Shown: piece after piece, positions 48,055 through 55,875 of the stretch | Layout of the letters: every line of letters starts with the position of its first letter | How positions within the stretch are numbered: position 1 is the first letter of the stretch | NCBI RefSeq assembly: GCF_030730925.1 | Contig: NZ_JAVAMB010000009.1 | Span: 124,001-188,000 of the forward strand | Direction: 5' to 3' | Origin: Flavobacterium sp. DG2-3 | GTDB lineage: Bacteria; Bacteroidota; Bacteroidia; Flavobacteriales; Flavobacteriaceae | Length of the DNA: 64,000 bases | Notes under the pieces: model-generated | What the model was told of the DNA's origin: nothing | Seen by the model: the letters and a program-made list of their open reading frames with translations, nothing else | Database searches by the model: none | Translations under genes and position numbers: made by a program

Positions 48055-49212
48055 ATGAATTACTTTTCTTCTGATTTTAAATTAGGAATATTAGGCGGCG
48101 GACAATTGGGCAAAATGCTTTTGTTCGACACCCGCAAATTTGACATACAGACATACGTTCTCGATCCAAGTGACGAAGCGCCAAGCAAAATCGCCTGCAA
48201 CAAATTCTTCAAAGGCGATTTAATGGATTATGAAACGGTTTATAATTTCGGAAAACAGGTTGATGTTTTGACTTTCGAAATCGAATTGGTTAATCTTGAA
48301 GCTTTAACCCAATTAGAAAATGAAGGCGTAAAAGTATATCCATCTCCAAAAACTTTAAAAGGAATTCAGAATAAAGGTGTTCAAAAACAATTTTATGCTG
48401 AAAATGATATTCCAACAGCATCTTTCTTGAGATTCGACAGTCCGGAACAATTGATAAAATCGGTTGGAAATAACGAAATCACAATTCCGTTTGTATGGAA
48501 ATGCACCGAATTTGGTTACGACGGAAATGGTGTCAAAGTAATTCGACAAACTTCTGATTTGGATAATCTTCCAAATGTAGAATGTATTGCCGAAACTATG
48601 GTTCCGTTCAAAAATGAATTGGCTGTGATTGTGTGCAGAAATCCATCTGGAGAAATTAAAACGTATCCTGTTGTAGAAATGGAATTCCATCCAGAAGCCA
48701 ATCAGGTAGAATACGTAATCTGCCCAGCAAGAATCGACGAAAAAGTAGCAGAAAAAGCAAGAGCAATTGCGCTGAATGTTTCAGAAAAATTCAATCACGT
48801 TGGACTTTTAGCAGTAGAAATGTTCCAAACCAATGAAGATGAAATTTTAGTGAATGAAGTAGCGCCGCGTCCGCACAACTCTGGACATTATTCAATTGAA
48901 GCAAGTTACACTTCACAATTCGAAAATCATTTGCGTGCCATTTTAAATCTTCCGTTAGGAAACACCGACAGTAAAGTGGCTGGAGTTATGGTAAACTTAG
49001 TTGGAGCCGAAGGACATTCTGGAAATGTAGTTTACGAAAACATCGAAACCATTTTAGGTTGGAACGGTGTTACGCCACATATTTATGGTAAAAAAGAAAC
49101 ACGCCCGTTTAGAAAAATGGGGCACGTGACCATCGTAAATGAAAATATGATCGAAGCGAGACGAATTGCTGAAGAAGTTAAGAATACTATTAAAGTGATC
49201 AGTGGTCAGTAA
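48055..49212 (+). CDS. purK: 5-(carboxyamino)imidazole ribonucleotide synthase
   Basis: ATP-grasp enzyme of purine biosynthesis that carboxylates AIR to N5-CAIR, the substrate of PurE. It has the N-terminal LGILGGGQLGKMLL (residues 10-23), the ATP-grasp segments TIPFVWKCTEFGYDGNGVKV and GLLAVEMFQTNEDEILVNEV, and APRPHNSGHYSIEA. It has 385 residues. purE, usually the neighbour, lies 2.0 kb downstream, beyond an inserted ATPase-HNH pair. Confidence 0.95.
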   Translation: MNYFSSDFKLGILGGGQLGKMLLFDTRKFDIQTYVLDPSDEAPSKIACNKFFKGDLMDYETVYNFGKQVDVLTFEIELVNLEALTQLENEGVKVYPSPKTLKGIQNKGVQKQFYAENDIPTASFLRFDSPEQLIKSVGNNEITIPFVWKCTEFGYDGNGVKVIRQTSDLDNLPNVECIAETMVPFKNELAVIVCRNPSGEIKTYPVVEMEFHPEANQVEYVICPARIDEKVAEKARAIALNVSEKFNHVGLLAVEMFQTNEDEILVNEVAPRPHNSGHYSIEASYTSQFENHLRAILNLPLGNTDSKVAGVMVNLVGAEGHSGNVVYENIETILGWNGVTPHIYGKKETRPFRKMGHVTIVNENMIEARRIAEEVKNTIKVISGQ

Positions 49213-49292
49213 ATTTTAGTGGTTAGTTTTTAATCGCGCTTTACAGTTTAAAATACATTTTATTTTTTAATTAGCTTGTAAAAATTCAATAA

Positions 49293-50558
49293 ATGAAAAT
49301 TTCAAAATTACATATCGATTCGTTTAGGCATTTAGAAAATCTGGAATTTGATTTTACTTATCAAAGTGGTGAACGTAAAGGGGAACCTTTGGATAAAATA
49401 TGTTTTATTGGACAAAGTGCTACTGGGAAAACTAGTTTATTGGAGTTGATCAATAAAGATATTAATGGGTTTTTCAAAACAGAATTAGATGATGTTGGCG
49501 ATATATGGATTAGGTCGCATAAATTCGATTCTAATTTTAAATTAATAAATAACAATCAATCATTTGAATATGACAATGGAGTAATTTCAAAAAACGATAA
49601 ATCTCTTTCATTCTCAAAAAAATCGGCAAGTTTCATCCAATACCTCTTTGAAAAAACAGATCGTATTTTTCATATAACTTCTGATATTTTATCAAATCAA
49701 AATATAAAACTTTTTGAAGAAGAAACAGTATTGTTGATTGAAAGATTTAAGACATTAAGTAAAGAGCGTGAATTAGAAAATGAATATTCAAGATTAACAT
49801 TTGATCATCAAGTAGAAGAAGAAGTTTGGATTTCATTATTAAAACAAAATGTTAAGTATTTACAAGATTTTTTGCAATTTGCAACAGAACTTATAAATAG
49901 TGGAAGTGTATTAGATAATTCTTCTCAAAAAAAAGTCGATGACTGGAAATCAAAAAACAGTAACCCTTTGACTGATTTCTCTGAGAAATTCGATGTTATT
50001 TTAAATAAAGTTCAACTTGAAGTTGATTTAGTGAATACTAAAAATATCATACCATTAAAACATAAAATAACGGGAGAAAATATTCCAATAAAGAATATAA
50101 GTACTGGAACAAAACAGCTTTTATTGACAGCCTTTCCTCTATTTAAATTAGAAACGAATAATTCAATAATTTTAATTGACGAACCTGAAAGATCTTTATA
50201 TCCTGACATGCAAATGGATTTAATGGATTATTATAAAAATCTTGCTCCAGAAGCACAATTTATTGTTTCTACACATTCGCCTTTTATTGCTGCTTCATTC
50301 GAACCTGATGAACGTTTTATTTTATATTTTGATGAAGAAGGAAAAGTAGCTGTTCGAAGAGGAACTTCTCCAATTGGCGATGATCCAAATGATATGTTAT
50401 ATAATGATTTTGGAATCGATTATATAAACAAATATGGTAAAAAAGTATACAATGAATATCTTGAGAAAAGAAGACAATTGCTATTTGAAGAAAATGAAGA
50501 AGTAAAGAAAAAACTTCAAGATGAAATTGAATCTATTGGAGATAAGTATAATTTTTAG
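49293..50558 (+). CDS. AAA/ABC-type ATPase, PtuA (Septu)-like
   Basis: A 421-residue soluble ATPase of the RecF/SMC-like class. It starts MKISKLHIDSFRHLENLEFD, has Walker A GQSATGKTS (residues 40-48), a long helical middle (about 90-250), an ABC signature-like KNISTGTKQLLLTA (about 268-281), Walker B IILIDEPERSLYP (Asp296, Glu297) and H-loop STHSPF (His328). The C-terminus has GDDPNDMLYNDFGI and a coiled helix (EYLEKRRQLLFEENEEVKKK). It is separated by three bases from an HNH-like gene, the arrangement of Septu PtuA-PtuB. Its AT-rich codon use differs from purK. No reverse transcriptase is nearby, so this is not a retron. Confidence 0.7.
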   Translation: MKISKLHIDSFRHLENLEFDFTYQSGERKGEPLDKICFIGQSATGKTSLLELINKDINGFFKTELDDVGDIWIRSHKFDSNFKLINNNQSFEYDNGVISKNDKSLSFSKKSASFIQYLFEKTDRIFHITSDILSNQNIKLFEEETVLLIERFKTLSKERELENEYSRLTFDHQVEEEVWISLLKQNVKYLQDFLQFATELINSGSVLDNSSQKKVDDWKSKNSNPLTDFSEKFDVILNKVQLEVDLVNTKNIIPLKHKITGENIPIKNISTGTKQLLLTAFPLFKLETNNSIILIDEPERSLYPDMQMDLMDYYKNLAPEAQFIVSTHSPFIAASFEPDERFILYFDEEGKVAVRRGTSPIGDDPNDMLYNDFGIDYINKYGKKVYNEYLEKRRQLLFEENEEVKKKLQDEIESIGDKYNF

Positions 50559-50561
50559 GAA

Positions 50562-51155
50562 ATGAAAAGAGTTCAAAAACTTCCGACTTCTTTGATTATT
50601 TCTGGAAATTTAATATATAAATCAGGTGGAAATAATTCTAAATTAGGTATACTTCTTCTAAAAGAGCAAAAAGGATTTTGTGCATACACAGAACACTTTA
50701 TAGGTTTTGACGATGCAAATGATATTGAGCATTTTAATCCTAATCTGAAAGATCAATTAGGAGATACTTATTACAACTGGTATAAAGTTAAACATCTTCC
50801 CAATCAAAGAAAAACTACTAAGTGGATTGAGCCAATATTACTGCCTTACTCCGAAGATTTTGAAACTAGAGTTATTTATAATGAAGGAGAATATTTTGCA
50901 CAACCCAATGATGAGGAAGCAAACAACCTGATTATTCTTTTAGATTTAAATAATCAAAAAAGAGTTGAAGACAGAAAAAACTACATAAAGCGAAGAAGAG
51001 AATCTATAAACGATAGAAAACTTCAAACTGAAATAGAGATAAAACAATATTTTCAAGATAAAATTGATAACGAAATCAATTCAATCTGTTACTTAAGAGC
51101 AATTCAAGAAGAATTCAAAATTGATATTTGGAACATGATTCCAGAATTACAATAA
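50562..51155 (+). CDS. HNH-nuclease-like protein, PtuB (TIGR02646)-like, zinc cysteines lost
   Basis: A 197-residue protein, likely the effector of the ATPase-HNH pair. FCAYTEHF (Cys40) aligns with the CxYCE entry of PtuB but has Thr43 for the second Cys. DIEHFNP (His57) is the HNH histidine. YYNWYKV (Asn72) and LPNQRK (Asn81, Lys84) correspond to the NL and CNxxK motifs, again without the Cys pair. The helix after LLDLNNQKRVEDRKN also fits. The nuclease core is thus kept while most zinc ligands are gone. It follows the ATPase by 3 bases and precedes purE by 70 bases. Assignment is by motif reading only. Confidence 0.55.
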   Translation: MKRVQKLPTSLIISGNLIYKSGGNNSKLGILLLKEQKGFCAYTEHFIGFDDANDIEHFNPNLKDQLGDTYYNWYKVKHLPNQRKTTKWIEPILLPYSEDFETRVIYNEGEYFAQPNDEEANNLIILLDLNNQKRVEDRKNYIKRRRESINDRKLQTEIEIKQYFQDKIDNEINSICYLRAIQEEFKIDIWNMIPELQ

Positions 51156-51225
51156 ACAAACATATTTCAGCAACAGCGCTCAACTTGAAACCTGAAACCT
51201 GAAACAAAAATAAACAACAAAAAAA

Positions 51226-51711
51226 ATGAGCAAAGTAGCCGTTATCATGGGAAGCATCTCAGACATGCCAGTTATGCAGGATGCAATTGACATGTTGAAA
51301 CAATTTAATATAGAAGTAGAAGTCGATATCGTTTCGGCACACAGAACGCCAGAGAAATTAGTAGATTTCAGTAAAAATGCACATACACGCGGAATTTCGG
51401 TAATTGTTGCCGGTGCAGGCGGTGCAGCGCATTTACCAGGAATGGTAGCTTCAATGTCTCCACTTCCAGTAATTGGAGTTCCAGTAAAATCTAGCAATTC
51501 TATTGATGGTTGGGATTCTGTCTTATCTATTCTTCAAATGCCGGGCGGCGTTCCAGTTGCAACTGTTGCTTTAAACGGAGCAAAAAATGCGGGAATTTTA
51601 GCGGCACAAATCATCGGAAGTTCTGATAAAACCGTTTTAGATGCTATTATTGCTTATAAAGAAGAATTGAAAGCGGCGGTTAATAAAGCTGCTGAAGGAT
51701 TAAAAAAATAA
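51226..51711 (+). CDS. purE: N5-carboxyaminoimidazole ribonucleotide mutase
   Basis: Rearranges N5-CAIR to CAIR in purine synthesis. It starts MSKVAVIMGSISDMPVMQDA, has the SAHRTPEKL motif (about residues 44-52), GAGGAAHLPGMVASM and PVIGVPVKSS, and is 161 residues long. It lies downstream of the ATPase-HNH insert, with short TGAAACC repeats (51182-51203) in its leader. purK and purE probably once formed a direct pair. Confidence 0.96.
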   Translation: MSKVAVIMGSISDMPVMQDAIDMLKQFNIEVEVDIVSAHRTPEKLVDFSKNAHTRGISVIVAGAGGAAHLPGMVASMSPLPVIGVPVKSSNSIDGWDSVLSILQMPGGVPVATVALNGAKNAGILAAQIIGSSDKTVLDAIIAYKEELKAAVNKAAEGLKK

Positions 51712-51742
51712 AAGTTAATTTCACAGAGATTCACAAAGCAAA

Positions 51743-51790
51743 CACAAAGCTTCGCAAAGGTTAATTTAAAAAACTTTGCGAAGCTCTGTG
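51743..51790. repeat. Inverted repeat, CACAAAGCTTCGC family; possible purE terminator
   Basis: CACAAAGCTTCGCAAAG (51743-51759) and CTTTGCGAAGCTCTGTG (51774-51790) are reverse complements with one mismatch. Further partial copies flank it (TTCACAGAGATTCACAAAGC and GCGAAACTTTGCGT). Confidence 0.75.
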
Positions 51791-51826
51791 CCTTCTTAGC
51801 GAAACTTTGCGTAACACAACAACACT

Positions 51827-53854
51827 ATGAGCGTATTAACACAATATTTCAACACCAAACATAACACAGCGCCTTTTTCGCAAATCAAAATCGAAGATTA
51901 CGTTCCTGCTTTTCAGGAAGGAATTAAATTGGCCAAAGCTGAAATCGATGCGATTGTAAATAATCCAGACGCGCCGACTTTTGAAAACACCATTGTTGCA
52001 ATGGATTTTTCGGGCGATGTTTTGGATCGTCTTTCTAGTATTTTCTTCAACTTGAATTCGGCTGAAACGAATGACGAAATGCAGAAAATTGCTCAGGAAG
52101 TTTCGCCTTGGCTTTCTGAACTTGGAAATGACATTCGTTTGAATGCCGAATTGTTTGCAAAAGTAAAAGCGGTTTACGATCAAAAAGAAAATTTGAACCT
52201 CAACGCTGAGCAAACTACTTTATTAGATAAAAAATATAAAAGCTTTTCAAGAAACGGAGCTAATCTTCCAGAAGACAAAAAAAGCCAGCTTAGAGAAATT
52301 GACAAAGAATTATCAAAACTGAGTTTGCAATTTGGCGAGAATGTTTTGGCAGAAACTAACAACTTCGAATTGCATCTAACAGATGAAAAAGACCTTTCAG
52401 GTTTACCAGAAGGAACAATCGAAGCTGCCAGATTATTAGCCAAAAACCAAGACAAAGAAGGCTGGATTTTTACTTTAGATCATCCCAGTTATATTCCGTT
52501 TTTAACATATGCAGATAATCGTGAATTGCGTAAAAAAATGGCAATTGCTTTTGGCGCAAAAGGTTTTCAGAAAAATGAATTCAACAACGAAGAAAACGTT
52601 CTGAAAATTGCAAAACTGCGTCACCAAAGAGCGAATCTTTTAGGTTATAAAACACACGCACATTTTGTTTTGGAAGAAAGAATGGCAGAAAGTCCAGAGA
52701 AAGTTTTTTCTTTTCTGAATGATTTATTAGAAAAAGCAAAACCTGCCGCTCAAAAAGAATTTGCTGAATTAACCGCTTTCGCGAAAGAACTAGACGGAAT
52801 CGATCAATTGGAAAAATGGGACGGTGCGTATTATTCTGAGAAATTAAAACAGCAGCTTTTTAATTTAGACGATGAAAAACTAAAACCTTATTTTCAATTA
52901 GAAAAAGTTTTAGACGGCGCTTTTACGGTTGCTAAAAAATTATACGGTTTAACTTTTACGGAAGTTTTTGATATTGACAAATACCACGAGGAAGTTACAA
53001 CTTACGAAGTTCGTGATGCTGATGATAAATTAGTTTCGATTTTCTACGCCGATTTCTTTCCAAGAAAAGGAAAAAGAAATGGCGCCTGGATGACTTCATT
53101 CAAATCACAATACGTAAAAGATGGCGTGAATGAAAGACCACATATTTCGAATGTCTGCAACTTTACTAAACCAACCGAAACAAAACCTTCATTATTAACT
53201 TTTAATGAAGTAACGACTTTATTCCACGAATTTGGACACGGTTTACACGGAATGTTAGCTGACACGGTTTACCCAAGTTTATCCGGAACTTCTGTTTACT
53301 GGGATTTTGTAGAATTGCCAAGTCAGATTATGGAAAACTGGTGTTACGAACCGGAAGCTTTGGCTTTGTTTGCGAATCATTATGAAACGGGAGAAATCAT
53401 TCCGATTGAATATGTGCAGAAAATTAAAGAAAGTGCGAGTTTCCAAGAAGGTTTGGCTACTTTGCGTCAGTTAAGTTTTGGATTGTTAGATATGGCGTGG
53501 CACGGACAAGATCCCACAAACATTACCGATCTTAAAATTTTCGAAACAGAACAATTTGCGAACACGCAATTGTATCCAGACGTAAAAGAAAATGCAATGA
53601 GTACAGCATTTTCTCATATTTTCCAAGGCGGCTATTCTTCTGGATATTACAGCTACAAATGGGCAGAAGTTTTGGATGCTGATGCTTTCGAATTTTTCCA
53701 AGAAAAAGGAATCTTCAACGAAGAAGTCGCGAAAAAATTCAAAGACAATGTGCTTTCAAAAGGAGGAACAGAACATCCGATGACTTTGTATAAACGTTTT
53801 AGAGGTCAGGAACCAAAACCTGAGGCGTTGTTGAAGAGAGCGGGATTATTATAA
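51827..53854 (+). CDS. M3-family oligopeptidase (peptidyl-dipeptidase Dcp / OpdA-like)
   Basis: A 675-residue zinc metallopeptidase that cleaves oligopeptides. The zinc motif is FHEFGHGLHGML (His467, His471) with the third ligand region EGLATLRQLSFG and ENWCYEPEALALF downstream. The N-terminal helical half is typical (FNTKHNTAPFSQIKIEDYVP). There is no signal peptide, so it is cytoplasmic, probably finishing degradation of imported peptides. Distinguishing Dcp from oligopeptidase A needs a tree. It is followed by a terminator. Confidence 0.9.
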   Translation: MSVLTQYFNTKHNTAPFSQIKIEDYVPAFQEGIKLAKAEIDAIVNNPDAPTFENTIVAMDFSGDVLDRLSSIFFNLNSAETNDEMQKIAQEVSPWLSELGNDIRLNAELFAKVKAVYDQKENLNLNAEQTTLLDKKYKSFSRNGANLPEDKKSQLREIDKELSKLSLQFGENVLAETNNFELHLTDEKDLSGLPEGTIEAARLLAKNQDKEGWIFTLDHPSYIPFLTYADNRELRKKMAIAFGAKGFQKNEFNNEENVLKIAKLRHQRANLLGYKTHAHFVLEERMAESPEKVFSFLNDLLEKAKPAAQKEFAELTAFAKELDGIDQLEKWDGAYYSEKLKQQLFNLDDEKLKPYFQLEKVLDGAFTVAKKLYGLTFTEVFDIDKYHEEVTTYEVRDADDKLVSIFYADFFPRKGKRNGAWMTSFKSQYVKDGVNERPHISNVCNFTKPTETKPSLLTFNEVTTLFHEFGHGLHGMLADTVYPSLSGTSVYWDFVELPSQIMENWCYEPEALALFANHYETGEIIPIEYVQKIKESASFQEGLATLRQLSFGLLDMAWHGQDPTNITDLKIFETEQFANTQLYPDVKENAMSTAFSHIFQGGYSSGYYSYKWAEVLDADAFEFFQEKGIFNEEVAKKFKDNVLSKGGTEHPMTLYKRFRGQEPKPEALLKRAGLL

Positions 53855-53905
53855 AGCTCCTAAGATACTAAGTCTCTAAGTTGCTAAGCTTCTTTGAGAT
53901 TCAAA
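53855..53905. repeat. Short CTAAG tandem motif after the M3 peptidase
   Basis: CCTAAG, ACTAAG, TCTAAG and GCTAAG follow one another at spacings of 8-9 bases, a degenerate tandem array. Confidence 0.5.
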
Positions 53906-53911
53906 TACTAG

Positions 53912-53940
53912 AACCGAAGTTTTACGCTTCGGTTTTTTTA
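53912..53940 (+). terminator. Terminator after the M3 peptidase
   Basis: AACCGAAG pairs with CTTCGGTT across a 7-base loop and is followed by a T7 run. Confidence 0.9.
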
Positions 53941-53946
53941 TTGTAT

Positions 53947-53975
53947 TTTGTCAAAAGTAAATTTAGCTATCTTCG
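53947..53975 (+). promoter_or_regulatory. Promoter of the SanA-like gene
   Basis: TTTG (53947-53950), a 17-base spacer and TATCTTCG (53968-53975), one mismatch from the consensus -7 box. The start codon is 31 bases downstream. Confidence 0.6.
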
Positions 53976-54006
53976 CATTTTAAATCTTAATCTTACAAAA
54001 TAAGCC

Positions 54007-54666
54007 GTGAAAAAATATTTCAAAATCTTTCTTTACCTCGCCATTATCGGAATAATTACAATCCTTTCTGTAAACTATCACATCACCTCATCAACTAAAA
54101 AATACATTCATTATTCGATAAAGAAATTCCCAAAGAATGATGTCGGAATTATTTTTGGCGCAGGAATTAACGGAGATCAGCCTAGTAAATATTTAAAAGA
54201 TCGTCTTGACGCAGGAATCATGCTTTGGAAAGCAAAACGTATCAATAAAATTTTACTTTCGGGAGATAACGGTCGTGAAGAATATGATGAATTAACCGTG
54301 ATGAAAAATTACTGTTACAGAAATGGTGTTGACACCACAAAAATCTTTATCGATTATGCTGGATTTGACACGTACTCTACAATGTACCGCGCAAAACATA
54401 TTTTCAAAATCAGAAAAGCAACTTTAATTTCGCAGGAATATCATTTAAATCGAGCAATTTACATTGGAAGAAGTCTGGGAATAAAATCGGCGGGATATTC
54501 TGCCAACAGAGGAGAATATTTAGGTTATAAATATGTAACATTTAGAGAATATCTTTCTAGATTTAAATCATTTCTGGATGTTCTTAGAAATCGCGAACCT
54601 CATTTTCTAGGCGGAGAAATTAATATTAATGGAGAGTCGAATTATTCTAAAGACGATAAAAGATAA
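54007..54666 (+). CDS. SanA/YdcF-like (DUF218) membrane-anchored protein
   Basis: 219 residues with a GTG start (KKYFKIFLYLAIIGIITIL immediately forms the membrane anchor, and no other start is near). The DUF218 core has DVGIIFGAGINGDQPSKYLKDRLDAG (shorter parts of it are diagnostic), ILLSGDN, the GFDTYSTMYRAKHIF segment and LISQEYHLNRAIYIGRSLG. The E. coli homolog SanA affects envelope permeability and vancomycin sensitivity at high temperature; the activity is not known. It lies 18 bases upstream of the HEPN-like gene. Confidence 0.85.
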   Translation: MKKYFKIFLYLAIIGIITILSVNYHITSSTKKYIHYSIKKFPKNDVGIIFGAGINGDQPSKYLKDRLDAGIMLWKAKRINKILLSGDNGREEYDELTVMKNYCYRNGVDTTKIFIDYAGFDTYSTMYRAKHIFKIRKATLISQEYHLNRAIYIGRSLGIKSAGYSANRGEYLGYKYVTFREYLSRFKSFLDVLRNREPHFLGGEININGESNYSKDDKR

Positions 54667-54684
54667 AAAAAAGTCCGAAAATTT

Positions 54685-55746
54685 ATGAACACAATTGAAA
54701 AACTACATCTAATTGAAAGTGTTTGGAGAAATTATATTTGGGAATATGACTTTTTTAGAGAAAAATTAAATTTTGACGATGAATCAAAAACAAATTATGT
54801 TGGTGTAATATTTGGTTATTTTCATGACACATTACCAATTATAACTAATTATCTTAATGACAAATCTCCCTCTTCATTAAATAATGATTTTTTAAATTCA
54901 ATTGGACTCCTACAAGTAATTTATTTACAGCAAGATTTAGTAATCGAATTAAACAAATCATTTGGCTTTAGCCATGATATAACATCAAATACAAATAGAG
55001 AATTAAGAAATGAATTAATTGGTCACCCTATTAGTAGATTTCAAAATAGGACTTTAAAATCCTTTTGCCTTTTTGGATATGAAACTTCAAGAAATAAAAT
55101 TGTATATTTAAAATATGCCCAAAATAATAATTTTAAGTTTCAAGCAAAAGAATACCAAACAAATGAAATAATTGAAAATCATATAAAACTTTTAGATAAA
55201 AATTTCGAATTAATTTTAAACAAAATAAAAAGACTTTTTACTGAATTTAAAAAACAGCTTAATTTAATTCTCGAAAATATACACACTACAACATTTGAAA
55301 TTTTAATTGAAGAAATAAGTAAAAACTTTAATTTTTATTTCAAATCTGATATTGTATTCAGCCGAGAAAATATACTAAAAACATATAATTTAAAAGACAA
55401 AGCATTGAGATACAATTATAACTTAAAGTTATTTTTAAGCAATCTTAAATGCAGTTTGATTGAAAATATAAATACTATAAATAAAACATATCTTAGAAAA
55501 AAAGAAAATGTTATTGAATATAAATATATAGATTTACCAAGTAATTATACGTTTGGAAAACTATATAGCAATCATCCTATTTTTGGAATTAACTACTTTA
55601 AAGAAAGATTTTCATTCGATAAAGAAATCATAATAGAACTAGAAAATATGGAAAATAATATCGGCAATGATTTTCAATACTATTGTTCTTATAATTATTT
55701 ACAACATTTAATAAATGAAAAGCATCCCTCGTTCTTTAATGAATGA
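54685..55746 (+). CDS. AT-rich gene with HEPN-like Rx5H motif, unknown function
   Basis: A 353-residue soluble protein, very rich in Asn, Ile, Lys, Phe and Tyr, so its base composition stands out from flanking genes. Residues 70-120 (NSIGLLQVIYLQQDLVIELN, then NRELRNELIGHPISRF) contain R108-N-x4-H114, fitting the Rx4-6H motif of HEPN ribonucleases. I recall the spacing 'YxQQDxx...IRxxRNxxxGHP' in an uncharacterised bacterial family. The C-terminal 200 residues are helical and unassigned. It could be a single-gene abortive-infection or stress RNase. No partner nucleotidyltransferase is next to it. Confidence 0.5.
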   Translation: MNTIEKLHLIESVWRNYIWEYDFFREKLNFDDESKTNYVGVIFGYFHDTLPIITNYLNDKSPSSLNNDFLNSIGLLQVIYLQQDLVIELNKSFGFSHDITSNTNRELRNELIGHPISRFQNRTLKSFCLFGYETSRNKIVYLKYAQNNNFKFQAKEYQTNEIIENHIKLLDKNFELILNKIKRLFTEFKKQLNLILENIHTTTFEILIEEISKNFNFYFKSDIVFSRENILKTYNLKDKALRYNYNLKLFLSNLKCSLIENINTINKTYLRKKENVIEYKYIDLPSNYTFGKLYSNHPIFGINYFKERFSFDKEIIIELENMENNIGNDFQYYCSYNYLQHLINEKHPSFFNE

Positions 55747-55805
55747 TTCCACCTATTACAGTAAAAATATTTATTCCTTATTTCAAGCCCATTAAGATTG
55801 TCGAA

Positions 55806-55852
55806 AAAAAGAATAGAATTTTAAACAATTCTGCAAGATTTCTATTCTTTTT
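55806..55852. terminator. Bidirectional terminator between the HEPN-like gene and the antiporter
   Basis: A 13-bp stem (AAAAAGAATAGAA pairing with TTCTATTCTTTTT) and a 21-base loop; T-runs occur on both strands. It lies between two convergent genes. Confidence 0.8.
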
Positions 55853-55875
55853 AAAAGATAAAAACATCCGATTCT

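Noticed and set aside
48000..51225. Retron origin of the ATPase-HNH pair
   Set aside because: PtuAB-like pairs accompany some retrons, but no reverse transcriptase frame and no msr/msd-like repeat lie between purK and purE.
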